Assembly: GCA_022712775.1 (NCBI GenBank)
Contig: JAFLJZ010000105.1
Coordinates: 1 to 5,035, forward strand
DNA length: 5,035 nt
Reading direction: 5' to 3'
From: Sulfurimonas sp.
GTDB lineage: Bacteria; Campylobacterota; Campylobacteria; Campylobacterales; Sulfurimonadaceae
Of this stretch, positions 4,413 through 5,035 are shown piece by piece. The notes below the pieces were generated by a model. It searched no databases and was not told where the DNA came from. It saw only the letters and a list, made by a program, of their open reading frames with translations. How positions within the stretch are numbered: position 1 is the first letter of the stretch; each line of letters begins with the position of its first letter. The translations under genes were made by a program, and so were the position numbers.

Positions 4413-5035
4413 ATGGACTACTTACAATTAGAGGGAATTAAATCCCTAACCGGAACAATCGAAATTTCAGGTGCAAAGAATGCATCATTACCACTCATCG
4501 CTATGACGATACTTGCTAAAAATAGCGTTAGCATAAAGAACCTTCCAAAAGTTGTTGACATAAATACTCTGTTAAAACTTCTTACAAATCTTGGTGCATC
4601 CTGCGAATTCTTAGATGATAAGGTTGTTGTTGATACTTCAAGCATCACTGAAACTAAAGCGACGTATGATATTGTTAAAACTATGCGAGCTTCAATTCTT
4701 GTTCTTGGTCCTATTTTAACTAGGTTTGGACACTGTGAAGTTTCACTTCCTGGTGGTTGTGCTATAGGACAACGCCCAATTGATTTGCACTTAAAAGCCT
4801 TAGAGCAAATGGGTGCAACGATTAACATTAAATCTGGTTATATTGAAGCAAGTGCGCCTAATGGTCTCAAAGGCTGTAATATCGCCTTTGATAAAATCAC
4901 TGTAACAGGAACTGCGAACATTGTAATGGCTGCGGCTTTAGCAGATGGAATCACTACACTTACAAATGCTGCAAGAGAACCTGAAGTTGTACAACTTTGT
5001 GAGATTCTAAATGAAAATGGTGTTAAAATTGAAGG
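4413..5035 (+). CDS. murA: UDP-N-acetylglucosamine 1-carboxyvinyltransferase MurA (N-terminal half)
   Basis: Reading rightward from the ATG at 4413 gives 207 complete residues, open to the window edge, about half of the usual 420. MurA transfers enolpyruvate from phosphoenolpyruvate to UDP-GlcNAc in the cytoplasm, the first committed step of peptidoglycan synthesis. Visible family marks: [16 protein letters not shown] near the start with the substrate-binding K22 and N23, [16 protein letters not shown] (91-106), and [17 protein letters not shown] (111-127) with the active-site Cys116, the residue attacked by fosfomycin and equivalent to Cys115 of E. coli. Because Cys, not Asp, is present, the intrinsic resistance variant is not seen. 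[17 protein letters not shown] (163-179) is also typical. The start agrees with the family N terminus and has a purine-rich AAGAGAG just upstream. It is divergent from the leftward operon and functionally unrelated to it. Confidence 0.97.
   Translation, partial: MDYLQLEGIKSLTGTIEISGAKNASLPLIAMTILAKNSVSIKNLPKVVDINTLLKLLTNLGASCEFLDDKVVVDTSSITETKATYDIVKTMRASILVLGPILTRFGHCEVSLPGGCAIGQRPIDLHLKALEQMGATINIKSGYIEASAPNGLKGCNIAFDKITVTGTANIVMAAALADGITTLTNAAREPEVVQLCEILNENGVKIE

Noticed and set aside
4418..4828. Long open frame on the minus strand over murA.
   Set aside because: It is antisense to the well-supported MurA frame, lacks any recognisable domain and is a shadow.

Overview
The window reads as chromosomal DNA of a Campylobacterota (epsilonproteobacterial) organism, probably Sulfurimonas-like. 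The evidence is the AT-rich base composition, the compact overlapping genes, the gene order flgI, stand-alone rod-binding protein (flgJ-type), flgM (the order known from the Campylobacter jejuni flagellar locus upstream of flgK), and an RsmD whose N-terminal motif has the form TTRSSKSI. The genus is inferred from protein character and synteny only; no database search was possible.

Layout: two divergent transcription units separate at about 4284-4412. Rightward lies the first half of murA (4413 to the window edge), the first committed step of peptidoglycan synthesis. Leftward runs an eight-gene series. First come a small soluble protein of unknown function (3861-4283), a four-helix membrane protein of unknown function (3321-3860), a DEDDh-type 3'-5' exonuclease with an ExoX-like C-terminal domain (2605-3327), a 122-residue protein resembling a stripped-down response-regulator receiver (2240-2608, TTG start) and the 16S rRNA methyltransferase rsmD (1651-2250). 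These five abut or overlap by 4 to 11 bases, so they are probably cotranscribed and translationally coupled. Next come the flagellar genes flgI (568-1614), the flgJ-type rod-binding gene (260-568) and flgM (1-170, cut by the window edge).

The most interesting spot is the 36-base gap between rsmD and flgI. A good sigma-54 promoter match (TGG, N9, TTGCT with exact -24/-12 spacing) overlaps the rsmD stop codon. Just downstream a 9-10 bp hairpin would bury the flgI Shine-Dalgarno. The predicted sigma-54 start falls at the end of the 5' arm of that hairpin, so RNA made from the flagellar promoter would lack the 5' arm and have a free ribosome site, whereas read-through RNA from the upstream genes would carry the whole hairpin. 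This suggests an arrangement that keeps P-ring protein from being made from housekeeping read-through transcripts.

Other points of note: the exonuclease has Asn in place of the usual ExoII-motif Asp; the same gene contains a GC-rich palindromic patch; the membrane protein looks like an internal 2+2 helix duplication. There is no CRISPR array, insertion sequence, tRNA or rRNA in the window, and no gene-free stretch longer than about 130 bases.
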